Source: Oscillospiraceae bacterium (GTDB lineage: Bacteria; Bacillota; Clostridia; Oscillospirales; Oscillospiraceae). From it: a stretch of DNA of 52,851 nt. Shown here one piece after another: positions 1 to 7,693 of the stretch. Below the pieces are notes generated by a model. It was not told the DNA's origin and did not search any database. It saw only the letters and a list, made by a program, of their open reading frames with translations. The first letter of the stretch is position 1. Each line of letters opens with the position of its first letter. The translations under genes and the position numbers were made by a program. Location of the stretch: positions 1 to 52,851 of the forward strand of contig JAGBBD010000041.1 in the NCBI GenBank assembly GCA_017938625.1, in the 5' to 3' direction.

Positions 1-6
1 ACAAAC

Positions 7-633
7 ATGAATAGCAAACGTACATCTCTGGAAAAGACCAAGGTCCTTGTGGGCATGGCCATTTTCACAGCACTGGTGGTTGTTCTGCAGCAACTTGCAG
101 GTACGATCAAGATCGGTGCATTTTCTCCGTCCCTTGTGCTGGTACCCATTGTCATCGGTGCCGCGTCCTATGGCGCTGCATCCGGCGCATGGCTGGGTCT
201 GGTCTTTGGTGCATTGGTCCTGATGGGCTGTATCACGGGAACGGATCTCGGCGGAAACGCCATGTGGAACGTTAACCCCTTCGTCACAGCGCTGATCTGC
301 ATTGTCAAGGGTGTCGCTGCCGGTTATCTGGCCGGTCTGACCTTCAAGGCTCTGCAGAAAAAAAGCCAGATCGCGGCAACCGTTGCCGCGGCCATCGTGT
401 GCCCTCTGGTCAACACAGGCTTATTCACCATTGGCGCTGTGACTGTGTTTAAGCCTTTGCTCATGGAATGGGCAGCGGGCTGGGCGGCACAGACCGGCAG
501 AGCAGCCGATACGCCCTTGGTCGTGTACATTTTCCTTGGTATGATCGGTCTGAATTTCCTTGTGGAGATGGGCATCAATGTTGTACTCAGTCCTGTGATC
601 GTCCGTATTTTAAAGATCAGAAAGATCGCTTGA
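7..633 (+). CDS. ECF transporter S component, substrate unknown
   Basis: A 208-residue, very hydrophobic protein with about six predicted membrane segments separated by short loops, the size and layout of substrate-binding (S) components of energy-coupling-factor vitamin transporters. The first segment follows a short basic N-terminus (MNSKRTSLEKTK), and the C-terminus is basic (KIRKIA), consistent with the inside-positive rule. S components capture a vitamin or its precursor and dock on a shared EcfAA'T module, which is not encoded in this window. Only six bases precede the ATG, so the ribosome binding site and promoter lie outside the window. It ends right before a strong hairpin shared with the convergent nrdD. 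The substrate cannot be inferred from what is visible; the neighbour nrdD gives no hint. Confidence 0.75.
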   Translation: MNSKRTSLEKTKVLVGMAIFTALVVVLQQLAGTIKIGAFSPSLVLVPIVIGAASYGAASGAWLGLVFGALVLMGCITGTDLGGNAMWNVNPFVTALICIVKGVAAGYLAGLTFKALQKKSQIAATVAAAIVCPLVNTGLFTIGAVTVFKPLLMEWAAGWAAQTGRAADTPLVVYIFLGMIGLNFLVEMGINVVLSPVIVRILKIRKIA

Positions 634-635
634 TA

Positions 636-670
636 AAAAACTCCCTGCCGCGATGCGGCAGGGAGTTTTT
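636..670. terminator. Bidirectional intrinsic terminator between ECF gene and nrdD
   Basis: Perfect inverted repeat: AAAAACTCCCTGCCGC, a three-base loop region, then GCGGCAGGGAGTTTTT. The stem is flanked by A-runs on the left and T-runs on the right, so it can stop transcription arriving from both convergent genes. Confidence 0.93.
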
Positions 671-675
671 GGCTG

Positions 676-2877
676 TTACAGATGCAGGACTCTGTCTTTA
701 ATCTCTTGTGTACGGCCCTGATTCCAGAACTGGGTCCCGATGTAGCCGCAGGTACGGCGAGCCACATTCATTTTGTTCTGGTCCTGATTGCCGCACTGGG
801 GGCAGGTCCAGACCAGCTTGCCATCCTCGTCATCGTGGATCTCGATCTCACCATCGAAGCCACAGACTTGACAGTAGTCAGACTTGGTGTTCAGCTCTGC
901 GTAAATGATGTTGTCGTAAATAAACTTCATCACATCCAGAACAGCATCCAGATTGTTCTGCATATTGGGAACTTCCACATAGCTGATAGCACCGCCGGGA
1001 GACAGATGCTGGAACTGTGCCTCAAAATGGAGCTTCTCAAAGGCATTGATGGTCTCTGTGACGTGAACGTGATAAGAATTTGTGATGTAGCTCTTATCTG
1101 TCACGCCGGGAATCACACCAAAGCGCTTCTGCAGGCACTTGGCGAATTTATAGGTGGTGCTCTCCAGAGGTGTTCCGTAGAGGGAGAAGTCCACATTGTG
1201 CTCGGCCTTCCAGCGCTTGCAGGCGTCGTTCATGTGGTTCATGACTTCCAGCGCAAAAGGAGTTGCTTCGGGATCGGTGTGGCTCTTTCCGGTCATATAC
1301 TTGACGCATTCATAAAGACCTGCGTAGCCCAGAGAGATGGTGGAGTAGCCGTCATAGAGCAGCTTGTCGATGGGCTCGCCCTTTTCCAGACGAGCGCAGG
1401 CGCCATGCTGCCACAGAATGGGAGCGGCGTCGGAGAGCGTACCCTTCAGCCGTTCATGACGGCACAGCAGAGCGCGGTAGCACAGATCAAGACGCTCATC
1501 AAAGATCTGCCAGAACTTGGTCTGATCTCTGCCGGAGGTCAGGGCTACGTCCACCAGATTGATGGTCACAACGCCCTGATTGAAGCGGCCGTAGTAGCGA
1601 TGCTTGCCGGGCTTGTAGTTGCCGGCGTTTGCAATGTTGCCGATGCCTGCATCGGTGAAGCGGTCGGGAGTCAGGAAACTGCGGCAGCCCATGCAGGCGT
1701 AGACGTCGCCCTTGAGCTCCAGCATCTTCTTTTCTGAGATATAGTCGGGAACCATGCGCTTGGCGGTGCAGCGGGCAGCCAGCTTGGTCAGCTCATAGTA
1801 AGGTGCGCCTTCGTGGATGTTGTCCTCTTCCAGCACATAGATGAGCTTTGGGAAGGCGGGAGTGACCCACACGCCCTTCTCGTTCTTGACGCCTTCGATA
1901 CGCTGCAGGAGCACTTCTTCAATGATCAGTGCCAGATCCTTCTTTTCCTGCTCATTTTCTGCTTCGCCCAGATACATGAACACGGTAACAAAGGGAGCCT
2001 GTCCATTGGTGGTGAGCAGCGTGACCATCTGATACTGAATGGTCTGCACACCGCCCTTGATCTCATCACGCAGCCGCTTTTCGGCGATCTGCGTGATGAC
2101 TTCCTGACTGGCGGGGATGCCTGCCTGCGCCATTTCCTGTTCCACATTTTTGCGGATCTTTTCACGGCTGACCTGCACAAAGGGAGCCAGATGAGTCAGA
2201 GAGATGGACTGACCGCCGTACTGGTTGGAAGCGACCTGCGCTACGATCTGAGTGGCGATGTTGCAGGCGGTGGCAAAGGAGTGGGGGCGCTCGATCATGG
2301 TGCCGGTAATGACGGTGCCATTCTGCAGCATATCCTCCAGATTGACCAGATCGCAGTTGTGCATATGCTGGGCAAAGTAATCGCTGTCGTGGAAGTGGAT
2401 CAGACCCTCTTCGTGAGCCTTTACAATATCCTCCGGCAGCAGAATGCGCTCGGTGATGTCGCGGCTGACTTCACCGGCCATGTAGTCGCGCTGGGTGGAG
2501 TTGACCACAGGGTTTTTGTTGGAGTTCTCCTGTTTGGCCTCTTCGTTGTTGCACTCGATCAGGCTGAGGATCTTGTCATCGGTGGTGTTGGACTTGCGGA
2601 TCAGACTTCTGGTGTAGCGGTAGGTGATATAGCGCTTGGCGACTTCGTATGCGCCGTGCGCCATGATCTGGGTTTCCACCAGATCCTGAATCTCTTCCAC
2701 ACTCAGACTGCGGTTGACATCCTGACAGGCCAGCTCCACGCGCTGGGCGATGCGCTTGATCTGAGTGGGAGTCATGCGCTCTGCTTCATCGACCACGGCA
2801 TTTGCCTTGGTGATGGCATTTTCGATCTTTGTAATGTCGAAAACAACTTCAGACCCGTTTCTTTTTATGATCTTCAT
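676..2877 (-). CDS. nrdD: Anaerobic (class III) ribonucleoside-triphosphate reductase
   Basis: Reduces ribonucleoside triphosphates to deoxy forms without oxygen, using a glycyl radical. Residues 1-90 (MKIIKRNGSEVVFDITKIE...) form an ATP-cone regulatory domain. The C-terminus has two CxxC pairs (CQVCG and CPQCG) for a structural zinc, followed by the glycyl-radical motif RRTCGYIGTQFWNQGR. The length, 733 residues, is normal. I start at 2877 because GAGAGG sits a few bases upstream of this ATG; the frame stays open 48 bases further, but those residues are not family-like and overlap the regulatory sites. The radical-SAM activase NrdG that installs the glycyl radical is not in the window. Regulation by NrdR is likely (see sites upstream). 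Confidence 0.96.
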   Translation of the reverse strand: MKIIKRNGSEVVFDITKIENAITKANAVVDEAERMTPTQIKRIAQRVELACQDVNRSLSVEEIQDLVETQIMAHGAYEVAKRYITYRYTRSLIRKSNTTDDKILSLIECNNEEAKQENSNKNPVVNSTQRDYMAGEVSRDITERILLPEDIVKAHEEGLIHFHDSDYFAQHMHNCDLVNLEDMLQNGTVITGTMIERPHSFATACNIATQIVAQVASNQYGGQSISLTHLAPFVQVSREKIRKNVEQEMAQAGIPASQEVITQIAEKRLRDEIKGGVQTIQYQMVTLLTTNGQAPFVTVFMYLGEAENEQEKKDLALIIEEVLLQRIEGVKNEKGVWVTPAFPKLIYVLEEDNIHEGAPYYELTKLAARCTAKRMVPDYISEKKMLELKGDVYACMGCRSFLTPDRFTDAGIGNIANAGNYKPGKHRYYGRFNQGVVTINLVDVALTSGRDQTKFWQIFDERLDLCYRALLCRHERLKGTLSDAAPILWQHGACARLEKGEPIDKLLYDGYSTISLGYAGLYECVKYMTGKSHTDPEATPFALEVMNHMNDACKRWKAEHNVDFSLYGTPLESTTYKFAKCLQKRFGVIPGVTDKSYITNSYHVHVTETINAFEKLHFEAQFQHLSPGGAISYVEVPNMQNNLDAVLDVMKFIYDNIIYAELNTKSDYCQVCGFDGEIEIHDDEDGKLVWTCPQCGNQDQNKMNVARRTCGYIGTQFWNQGRTQEIKDRVLHL

Positions 2878-2919
2878 ATACTCGACCTCTCTATATCTTG
2901 GATTATTTTGCAAATGATA

Positions 2920-2935
2920 ATACAATATATTGTGT
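2920..2935 (-). promoter_or_regulatory. NrdR box, promoter-proximal
   Basis: ATACAATATATTGTGT matches 15 of 16 positions of the NrdR box pattern as I recall it (acaCwATATaTwGtgt). It lies immediately downstream of the predicted nrdD transcription start, where bound NrdR would block RNA polymerase. Confidence 0.75.
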
Positions 2936-2947
2936 GTCGGTAGACAT

Positions 2948-2976
2948 ATTATGCCAGATATTCCAGGTTATGTCAA
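2948..2976 (-). promoter_or_regulatory. nrdD promoter
   Basis: On the minus strand TTGACA (complement of 2971-2976) and CATAAT (complement of 2948-2953) are separated by 17 bp. The predicted transcript begins near 2941, about 64 bases before the nrdD start codon. NrdR-box-like sites lie directly on both sides of it. Confidence 0.75.
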
Positions 2977-2984
2977 TCCCTTAA

Positions 2985-3043
2985 ACAGAAAATATTGTGG
3001 TCTTTTCCGCGCAAAAAGCGCAGCATAACACAATATATAGGAA
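2985..3043. promoter_or_regulatory. Two further NrdR-box-like sites
   Basis: ACAGAAAATATTGTGG (2985-3000) and ACACAATATATAGGAA (3028-3043) each match about 13 of 16 positions of the NrdR pattern. The first is just upstream of the nrdD -35 element. NrdR usually binds tandem boxes about 31-32 bp apart; here the start-to-start distances are 65 and 43 bp, so the pairing is unusual and the outermost site may be weak. Confidence 0.5.
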
Positions 3044-3186
3044 ATGCGCAAAAAAAGATACTGGCAATATCTCCAAAATATCGAAGAAAGATTTTATCTT
3101 TTCTTCATGCTCCTATTATGGCACAGTCAATGTCCGAAAAAGAGTACCTTACGCAAGGCTATACTGCGTACAAAGGAAGCAGATGC

Positions 3187-4782
3187 ATGAAGCCGGACAA
3201 GGTTGCCGAGTACATCTGGCAGGAAATGCTGGCAGACGCCTATGCAGAGCTGGAACGCTTCTCCAATACAGAAGGCCCAGCCCGGTGGAGTGAGTATGTC
3301 CGCGGCGAGATGGAGCAGGCAGAAACAAAAAACACCGCCGAAGGCGGTGTGAGGTTTGCAAGGGATGCAGGAGAGAACGATGTGGATCAATATGATGCTG
3401 ATGTTGGCTACAAGGAGTACGAAGTAGGTCCTGTTATCTACGACATCAGACATCATAGTGCAGAGAGACGTAAAGATCTTTTGAAAATAGGAACAATGCC
3501 GCGGTTGTATCGCAGACTATTCAGTTTAAAAGGGAATGTGTATGTCAGCAGTTCGCACCTGTATCAGAATATTGTGTCCAAAGAAGAGGCTATTGCAGAC
3601 GGGCGATGGGTAGAAGGTGCTGACTATCATGCTCTGGGCGAACCTAAAGTCATTGAGGCGATATTGCAGTCACAGGATCCAATGGTATTGATGGAATCTT
3701 TGAAAGATTATGAGTCGCCGAGGCTTGTTGCTATCGTAGAAGAAAAAGGGAAAGACGGATTGCCGCTGATCGTTGTAACAGAACTGTATGCAAAACGAAC
3801 TGCATTTGGAGAACAACAAGACAGGAACCATGTACTTATTACGGTCTATGAAAAAACAGGCTTGCCGGACTATGTAAAGAATACCTTGGAAAAAGGACGC
3901 ATTTTGCATATAAAAGAAGGACTGTCAGCTGATACACAAGCCAGCCTCCAATTGGCTGGGGGCATATCAGAAGAAGTCCTCAAGCAGAATGTAGCACAGT
4001 TCAATAAAAAAATCAAGGCGTTTAAGGAGAAAAACAAAATCAACTACTCCGCAGCAGGTGAAAGCGCTCTGACAGCAGACGAAGCCTCTTTACAGGCAGC
4101 GAAGGATATGCTGGACATGGGCGAGAGTATGGAGTCCATCCGGCAGAAGACGGGCTGGTATCAAGGCCGTGACGGCAAGTGGCGGTTTGACTCTGGGGAA
4201 CTCCAATGGGCAGGCAATGCAGAACAGTATGAACAGCAAACTCTTGAAACGGAAGAAACTGCGGAGTATACTGGTGTCAATGAAACCAATACGGGAGGAA
4301 CTGCATATGAAACATATAGACAAGGAGAAAGTGCGGAAAGTCGTATACGAATTGGCGGAAGATGGAGAAACGGAGAAAGAACTGGAAGCGAGAACAGAAA
4401 AAATCTGGACGGGATATCTTACCTCAATCTCAACAAAAGGGCAAGAGGAAGAATCCGAAGAACAGTCCTAAAAACGTTAGCGTCAGACAAGTTCTTTGCC
4501 GAGCAACTGATTGGGGATCGTGGCAGTGACAAACTCGCAGAAACGTTATATAAAAGAATTGTCCTTGACGGTGAAGTATTGACAGAAGTGGAGAGTGTTT
4601 TTCCAGGAATACATGAAGCCATTCTTAATGCAGCAGCGATGGCACAGTATGACATTGAGGAAAGAACCGGCAAAGCGTCATGGACAGAGGAACGTTTGGA
4701 GCGTTTGTATAATACATATGGTAAAGATGGGGACGCTGCATATGCCGTCAGAATGACGCCTGGTGAGTTTGTCGTATTTTAA
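3187..4782 (+). CDS. Degenerate phage/ICE polyvalent-protein fragment with MuF-C-like region
   Basis: Not a housekeeping gene. Two stretches look familiar from large multi-domain proteins of phages and conjugative elements: a region around residues 85-260 (PLIVVTELYAKR ... HVLITVYEKTGLPDY ... LHIKE) like the phage MuF C-terminal domain, and a segment ADEASLQAAKDMLDMGES followed by IRQKTGWYQGRDGKWRF that recurs in such proteins. The frame is open upstream to 2995 and its first residues read like the tail of a preceding domain, so this is probably an N-terminally truncated remnant. I chose 3187 because AAAGGAAG stands 7 bases before this ATG; the in-frame ATGs at 3118 and 3130 lack a ribosome site. 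A/T-richer than its neighbours and an isolated insertion between nrdD and ribU. Reading frame quality drops near 4310-4470, where another frame looks coding. Confidence 0.55.
   Translation: MKPDKVAEYIWQEMLADAYAELERFSNTEGPARWSEYVRGEMEQAETKNTAEGGVRFARDAGENDVDQYDADVGYKEYEVGPVIYDIRHHSAERRKDLLKIGTMPRLYRRLFSLKGNVYVSSSHLYQNIVSKEEAIADGRWVEGADYHALGEPKVIEAILQSQDPMVLMESLKDYESPRLVAIVEEKGKDGLPLIVVTELYAKRTAFGEQQDRNHVLITVYEKTGLPDYVKNTLEKGRILHIKEGLSADTQASLQLAGGISEEVLKQNVAQFNKKIKAFKEKNKINYSAAGESALTADEASLQAAKDMLDMGESMESIRQKTGWYQGRDGKWRFDSGELQWAGNAEQYEQQTLETEETAEYTGVNETNTGGTAYETYRQGESAESRIRIGGRWRNGERTGSENRKNLDGISYLNLNKRARGRIRRTVLKTLASDKFFAEQLIGDRGSDKLAETLYKRIVLDGEVLTEVESVFPGIHEAILNAAAMAQYDIEERTGKASWTEERLERLYNTYGKDGDAAYAVRMTPGEFVVF
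4307..4471 (+). CDS. Small 54-residue protein overlapping the polyvalent fragment
   Basis: ATG at 4307 preceded by a good ribosome site (GGGAGGAA, then CTGCAT) and encoding a charged, helix-prone peptide beginning MKHIDKEKVRKVVYELAEDG and ending in an acidic EEESEEQS tail. It lies wholly inside the longer frame, which over the same bases reads as an arginine-rich low-quality sequence. I infer that this frame, not the long one, was or is translated here. Function unknown; the small helical charged type recalls accessory phage or plasmid proteins. Confidence 0.5.
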   Translation: MKHIDKEKVRKVVYELAEDGETEKELEARTEKIWTGYLTSISTKGQEEESEEQS

Positions 4783-4795
4783 AGAGGCCCCAACA

Positions 4796-4826
4796 AAAAC
4801 CGCGATGCCGTTTGGCACCGCGGTTT
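4796..4826 (-). terminator. Intrinsic terminator of ribU
   Basis: AAACCGCG-A-TGCC-GTTT-GGCA-C-CGCGGTTT forms a near-perfect stem with a four-base loop. On the minus strand it is followed by a T-run (GGTTTTTG), which makes it a terminator for ribU; toward the plus strand the downstream sequence is only moderately T-rich. Confidence 0.85.
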
Positions 4827-4830
4827 CGCT

Positions 4831-5544
4831 TTATTTCATTCTCAGCAGCCGCTCCACGCGCTTGTAAAGCAGCAGGGTAACGACCGATACCAGCACGCCT
4901 TTGAGCAGATTAAAGGGAACAACGGCATACAGCACCAAGGTGGAAACGCTTGTAATATGGGCATTGACGTCTGTGCCCATGCCGATGATCGCCTCAAGAG
5001 GCATACCGTAGAGCTGCGCGAACTTGGGCAGCAGATAGATGGCGTTGAAAGCGCTGCCGAATACGGTCATGATCAGCGTACCTGCGACCATGCCCCAGAT
5101 GGCGGTGGCTCTTGTTTTTCTGCAATGATAAATGATGGATGCAGGCAGCACCAGTGCGCAGCCTACCACAAAGTTGGCGAAGTCGCCCACAAAGGCGGTG
5201 GAAGTGCCTTTGAGCAGCAGTTTCAGCAGTACCTTCACAAATTCACAGATCACGCCGGATACAGGCCCCAGATAGAATGTGCAGATCAGCACAGGGATCT
5301 CGCTGAAATCGATCTGATAGAAGGGTGGCGCAAAGGGGAGCGCGATCTCAATGTACATCAGCGCAGCAGCAATGGCGCCGAACATGGCGATAAAGCTCAC
5401 ACGGCGGGCAGATGAGATGTTCTTTTTGCTTTTGGTGAGGAAGTGCTCTGCCAGCCATGCAACAAGCACGATCGCCAGAAAGATCCCAAGACAGGTGAGC
5501 AGGAAGAGTCCATTTTCTTTTGCTGTTAAAAGCAGTTCTTTCAT
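4831..5544 (-). CDS. ribU: Riboflavin ECF transporter S component
   Basis: A 237-residue integral membrane protein that binds riboflavin or FMN outside the cell and works with an EcfAA'T energizing module. Two N-terminal segments precede a core beginning near VSFIAMFGAIAAALMYIEI; the stretch FAPPFYQIDFSEIPVLI and the GPVSGV loop are typical of RibU. The substrate call is supported independently by an FMN riboswitch directly upstream. Start: ATG at 5544 follows GGAGG with good spacing; the frame extends ten residues upstream into the riboswitch terminator region and that extension is not credible. It has its own terminator downstream. Confidence 0.93.
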   Translation of the reverse strand: MKELLLTAKENGLFLLTCLGIFLAIVLVAWLAEHFLTKSKKNISSARRVSFIAMFGAIAAALMYIEIALPFAPPFYQIDFSEIPVLICTFYLGPVSGVICEFVKVLLKLLLKGTSTAFVGDFANFVVGCALVLPASIIYHCRKTRATAIWGMVAGTLIMTVFGSAFNAIYLLPKFAQLYGMPLEAIIGMGTDVNAHITSVSTLVLYAVVPFNLLKGVLVSVVTLLLYKRVERLLRMK

Positions 5545-5559
5545 AAGTAAAACCTCCGG

Positions 5560-5600
5560 AAAAAAGTCAAACACCCGGAAAGCAGAATTGCCTCCGGGTG
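5560..5600 (-). terminator. Riboswitch-controlled terminator
   Basis: On the minus strand CACCCGGA (complement of 5593-5600) pairs with TCCGGGTG (complement of 5572-5579) and is followed by TTTGACTTTTTT. It lies between the FMN aptamer and ribU, the expected expression platform: FMN binding should favour this terminator. Confidence 0.85.
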
Positions 5601-5618
5601 AGAAGAGCCAAAGCCCCT

Positions 5619-5724
5619 ATCTTCTTTCATCCAGACTATACTGTCGGTACCGGAGTTTCACCGGTTCAGCTTACGCGCGCGGACTTTACCGCCGATCGGG
5701 AATTTCACCCTGCCCTGAAGACAT
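5619..5724 (-). ncRNA. FMN riboswitch (RFN element)
   Basis: The minus strand carries the conserved RFN blocks in order: GGGCAGGGTGAAATTCCCGA, CGGCGGTAAAGTCCGCG, GAACCGGTGAAACTCCGGTA and CCGACAGTATAGTCTGGATG, closed by a short CTTC/GAAG stem. It senses FMN and shuts off ribU when flavin is plentiful. Confidence 0.97.
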
Positions 5725-5749
5725 CCTTATTTCCTTGTTTGTACTAACT

Positions 5750-5800
5750 ATTATACCGAAGATCAAAAGTTTTGCAACAGGGATTTTTCTGTGGTATAAT
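5750..5800. promoter_or_regulatory. Divergent promoters sharing one palindromic -35
   Basis: TTGCAA at 5772-5777 is its own reverse complement. Rightward it stands 17 bp before TATAAT (5795-5800), serving the SLOG gene; leftward it stands 16 bp from TATAAT (complement of 5750-5755), serving the ribU riboswitch transcript. Both hexamers therefore appear to use the same -35 box. Confidence 0.65.
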
Positions 5801-5862
5801 GATGCGAACGTTTTTATGCGCGATCTCGTCTAATTAGGCAGATGCGCCGAAAGGAGGTCTTT

Positions 5863-6333
5863 ATGCGCTGCGCATTTACAGGTCATCGTCCTCAGCGGCT
5901 GCCTTGGGGCAGTGCAGAAGAAGATCCCCGCTGTCTGGCGCTGAAATACATGATCGAAAAAACGGTACATGAAGCGGCAGCACTTGGATGCAGCGAGTTT
6001 GTCTGCGGCATGGCGCTGGGCTGCGATTTCTGGTTTGCCGAAGCTGTTTTGAAAAAAGGTTATCCTTTGATCGCCATGCTGCCTTGTCCCAATCAGTCGG
6101 TGTATTGGTCAAAGCCGCAGCAGGAAAGGTATCAAGAGCTCCTTTCGCAGTGCAGTGAGGTTTATGTGCTGGAAGACAGCTACTCCGATGGTTGTATGCT
6201 CCGCCGAAACCGCACCATGATCGACCGTGCAAACGTTCTGATCACCGTCTATGATGGCGGCAGCGGCGGTACAGCCAGTGCTGTGCAGTATGCTCTGTCA
6301 AAGGGAAAGCGGATCCTGCCGATCTGGCGTTAA
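5863..6333 (+). CDS. SLOG-family protein (DUF1273/YpsA-like)
   Basis: A 156-residue protein with the motif FTGHRPQRLP near the N-terminus, FVCGMALGCDFWFAE in the middle and LITVYDGGSGGT near the end, the pattern of the SLOG nucleotide-binding superfamily (YpsA/DUF1273 branch). These Rossmann-like proteins bind or process a nucleotide-type ligand; the exact substrate of this branch is not settled. Start at 5863 because AAAGGAGGT lies six bases upstream; seven extra upstream codons lack a site. Its last four bases overlap the end of the convergent DUF4830 gene, and no terminator is visible between them. Confidence 0.85.
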   Translation: MRCAFTGHRPQRLPWGSAEEDPRCLALKYMIEKTVHEAAALGCSEFVCGMALGCDFWFAEAVLKKGYPLIAMLPCPNQSVYWSKPQQERYQELLSQCSEVYVLEDSYSDGCMLRRNRTMIDRANVLITVYDGGSGGTASAVQYALSKGKRILPIWR

Positions 6334-6824
6334 TCCGGCATGTTGAATCCGTGCATGGTGCCGCCTTGCGCGGTACTTGTCACATCGCCGCCAATGATCT
6401 TATTCTTGTGGACCAGTACTGTGGCAAAATGATCCTGACTGCCGCCGGGATAATTGGTCACGGCATAGACATAGCGTTTGGCGGTCTTGCCGGCAAATTC
6501 ACTCAGATCAAATCCCTGTTTCTGCTGGATCTCGTTGTAACGGGTGAAAACCTCATTGAATTCCTGCGGAACGCGGACTTCCTGCGTTTCGGTGGGAGTG
6601 GGATTCACCTGCCAGCCGAAGCTTTGGAGAAATGCCACCCGTTCTTCGTTGCTGCCGCCATCCAGACTTTGCTGCTGCGTGGCTTCCTGCAGCTGTTCCT
6701 GCGGCTGCACATTGGGCTCGTCAGCCTTGTTCAGCAGAAAGACCAAAAGCACAACGATACATACGGCGGCGAGAATGCCCAAAAGAACATTCCGTTTTGA
6801 TATTTTTGCAGATACGATGACCAT
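6330..6824 (-). CDS. Membrane-anchored DUF4830-like protein
   Basis: A 164-residue protein with one N-terminal membrane segment (residues 12-30, VLLGILAAVCIVVLLVFLL), a glutamine-rich linker (about 35-50) and an exported domain that contains RVAFLQSFGWQVNP and EFAGKTAKRYVYAVTNYP, the pattern of DUF4830. Function unknown. Start at 6824: GGAGGT is 8 bases upstream. The same frame continues far upstream across the divergent pseudouridine synthase gene, but that part is an antisense shadow. Divergent from the rsuA-type gene with 54 bp between start codons. Confidence 0.8.
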   Translation of the reverse strand: MVIVSAKISKRNVLLGILAAVCIVVLLVFLLNKADEPNVQPQEQLQEATQQQSLDGGSNEERVAFLQSFGWQVNPTPTETQEVRVPQEFNEVFTRYNEIQQKQGFDLSEFAGKTAKRYVYAVTNYPGGSQDHFATVLVHKNKIIGGDVTSTAQGGTMHGFNMPD

Positions 6825-6878
6825 AGTCTTACCTCCGGTTATTCTGGTGGTACAGCCTATGAGAAAGGTTGGACAAAT

Positions 6879-7568
6879 ATGCAGCGTCTTGACAAGCTTT
6901 TGTCCGAGGCGGGAGTTGCCTCGAGAAAAGATCTCAAAGCCATGATCCGCGCAGGACGTGTCAGCGTGGATGGTGTGACAGCAAAAAGCCCGGAACAGAA
7001 GGTGGATGAAACTGCCGCTCAGGTTTTTGTGGACGGTGCTCCTGTGGGAAAGCAGCGAGCCATACTTCTGATGCTTCACAAACCGGCAGGCTTTGTGACC
7101 TCCACGGACGATCCCAGAGACCGAACTGTCATGGAACTGATTCCGGAGCAGTACCGCTATCTCAGACCCAAACCTGTTGGAAGGCTGGACAAGGATACGG
7201 AGGGACTTCTGCTGTTTACCAATGACGGTCAGCTTGCTCACAGGATCCTTTCTCCCAAAAAGCAGGTCTTTAAATGCTACTATGCTGAGCATGAAGGACA
7301 GGCGACCGAGGATGATGTTGCAGCCTTCCAAGCCGGTATTATCTTGAAAGACGGTGATGTATGTCTGCCTGCCGTTCTCACACCACAGGGGCAGGGGAGA
7401 AGCCTTGTGGAGATCTGCGAAGGCAAGTATCATCAGGTGCGCAGAATGATGGCATCCCGAGGGATGCATGTGAACTATCTGAAGCGGATCTCGGAAGCGG
7501 GATTGGAACTGGGCGACCTTCCGGTCGGCTGTGTCAGAGAGGTGGAAGTGTCGGAATTGGATTTGTGA
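6879..7568 (+). CDS. rsuA: RsuA-family 16S rRNA pseudouridine synthase
   Basis: Converts a specific uridine of rRNA to pseudouridine. Residues 1-60 form an S4 RNA-binding domain (MQRLDKLLSEAGVASR). The catalytic aspartate lies in GRLDKDTEGLLLFTNDG, the signature of the RsuA/RluB/RluE/RluF group, and GKYHQVRRMM follows near the C-terminus. At 229 residues it is RsuA-sized; RluB or RluF specificity cannot be excluded by reading alone. The ATG at 6879 is close to GAGAAAGG. It stands alone, followed by a 200-bp AT-rich promoter region. Confidence 0.85.
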   Translation: MQRLDKLLSEAGVASRKDLKAMIRAGRVSVDGVTAKSPEQKVDETAAQVFVDGAPVGKQRAILLMLHKPAGFVTSTDDPRDRTVMELIPEQYRYLRPKPVGRLDKDTEGLLLFTNDGQLAHRILSPKKQVFKCYYAEHEGQATEDDVAAFQAGIILKDGDVCLPAVLTPQGQGRSLVEICEGKYHQVRRMMASRGMHVNYLKRISEAGLELGDLPVGCVREVEVSELDL

Positions 7569-7583
7569 TTTTGCACAAGTCAC

Positions 7584-7680
7584 AAAAAACGGACAAGTCA
7601 ATAAAAAACAGGCCAAGTTTAGCAACCTTGACGAAAAACAAGCAATGTTGCATAAAAAACGAACGAAATTTTGAAAAAAA
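7584..7680 (+). repeat. Phased A-tracts and short direct repeats upstream of regulator promoter
   Basis: Runs of five to seven A begin at 7584, 7603, 7634, 7654 and 7674, spaced 19, 31, 20 and 20 bp, i.e. near whole helical turns. The unit ACAAGTCA..AAAAAAC is repeated at 7575 and 7593. Such phasing predicts intrinsically curved DNA just upstream of the promoter at 7694. Confidence 0.6.
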
Positions 7681-7693
7681 TGTCAACACCCTC

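Noticed and set aside
682-2943. Two long rightward open frames opposite nrdD (351 and 376 codons)
   Set aside because: They are antisense to a perfectly recognisable enzyme, have no ribosome sites and read as odd mixtures typical of shadow frames.
6825-7625. Leftward extension of the DUF4830 frame across the pseudouridine synthase gene
   Set aside because: The added 267 residues mirror the opposite gene; the ATG at 6824 has GGAGGT and family-like length.
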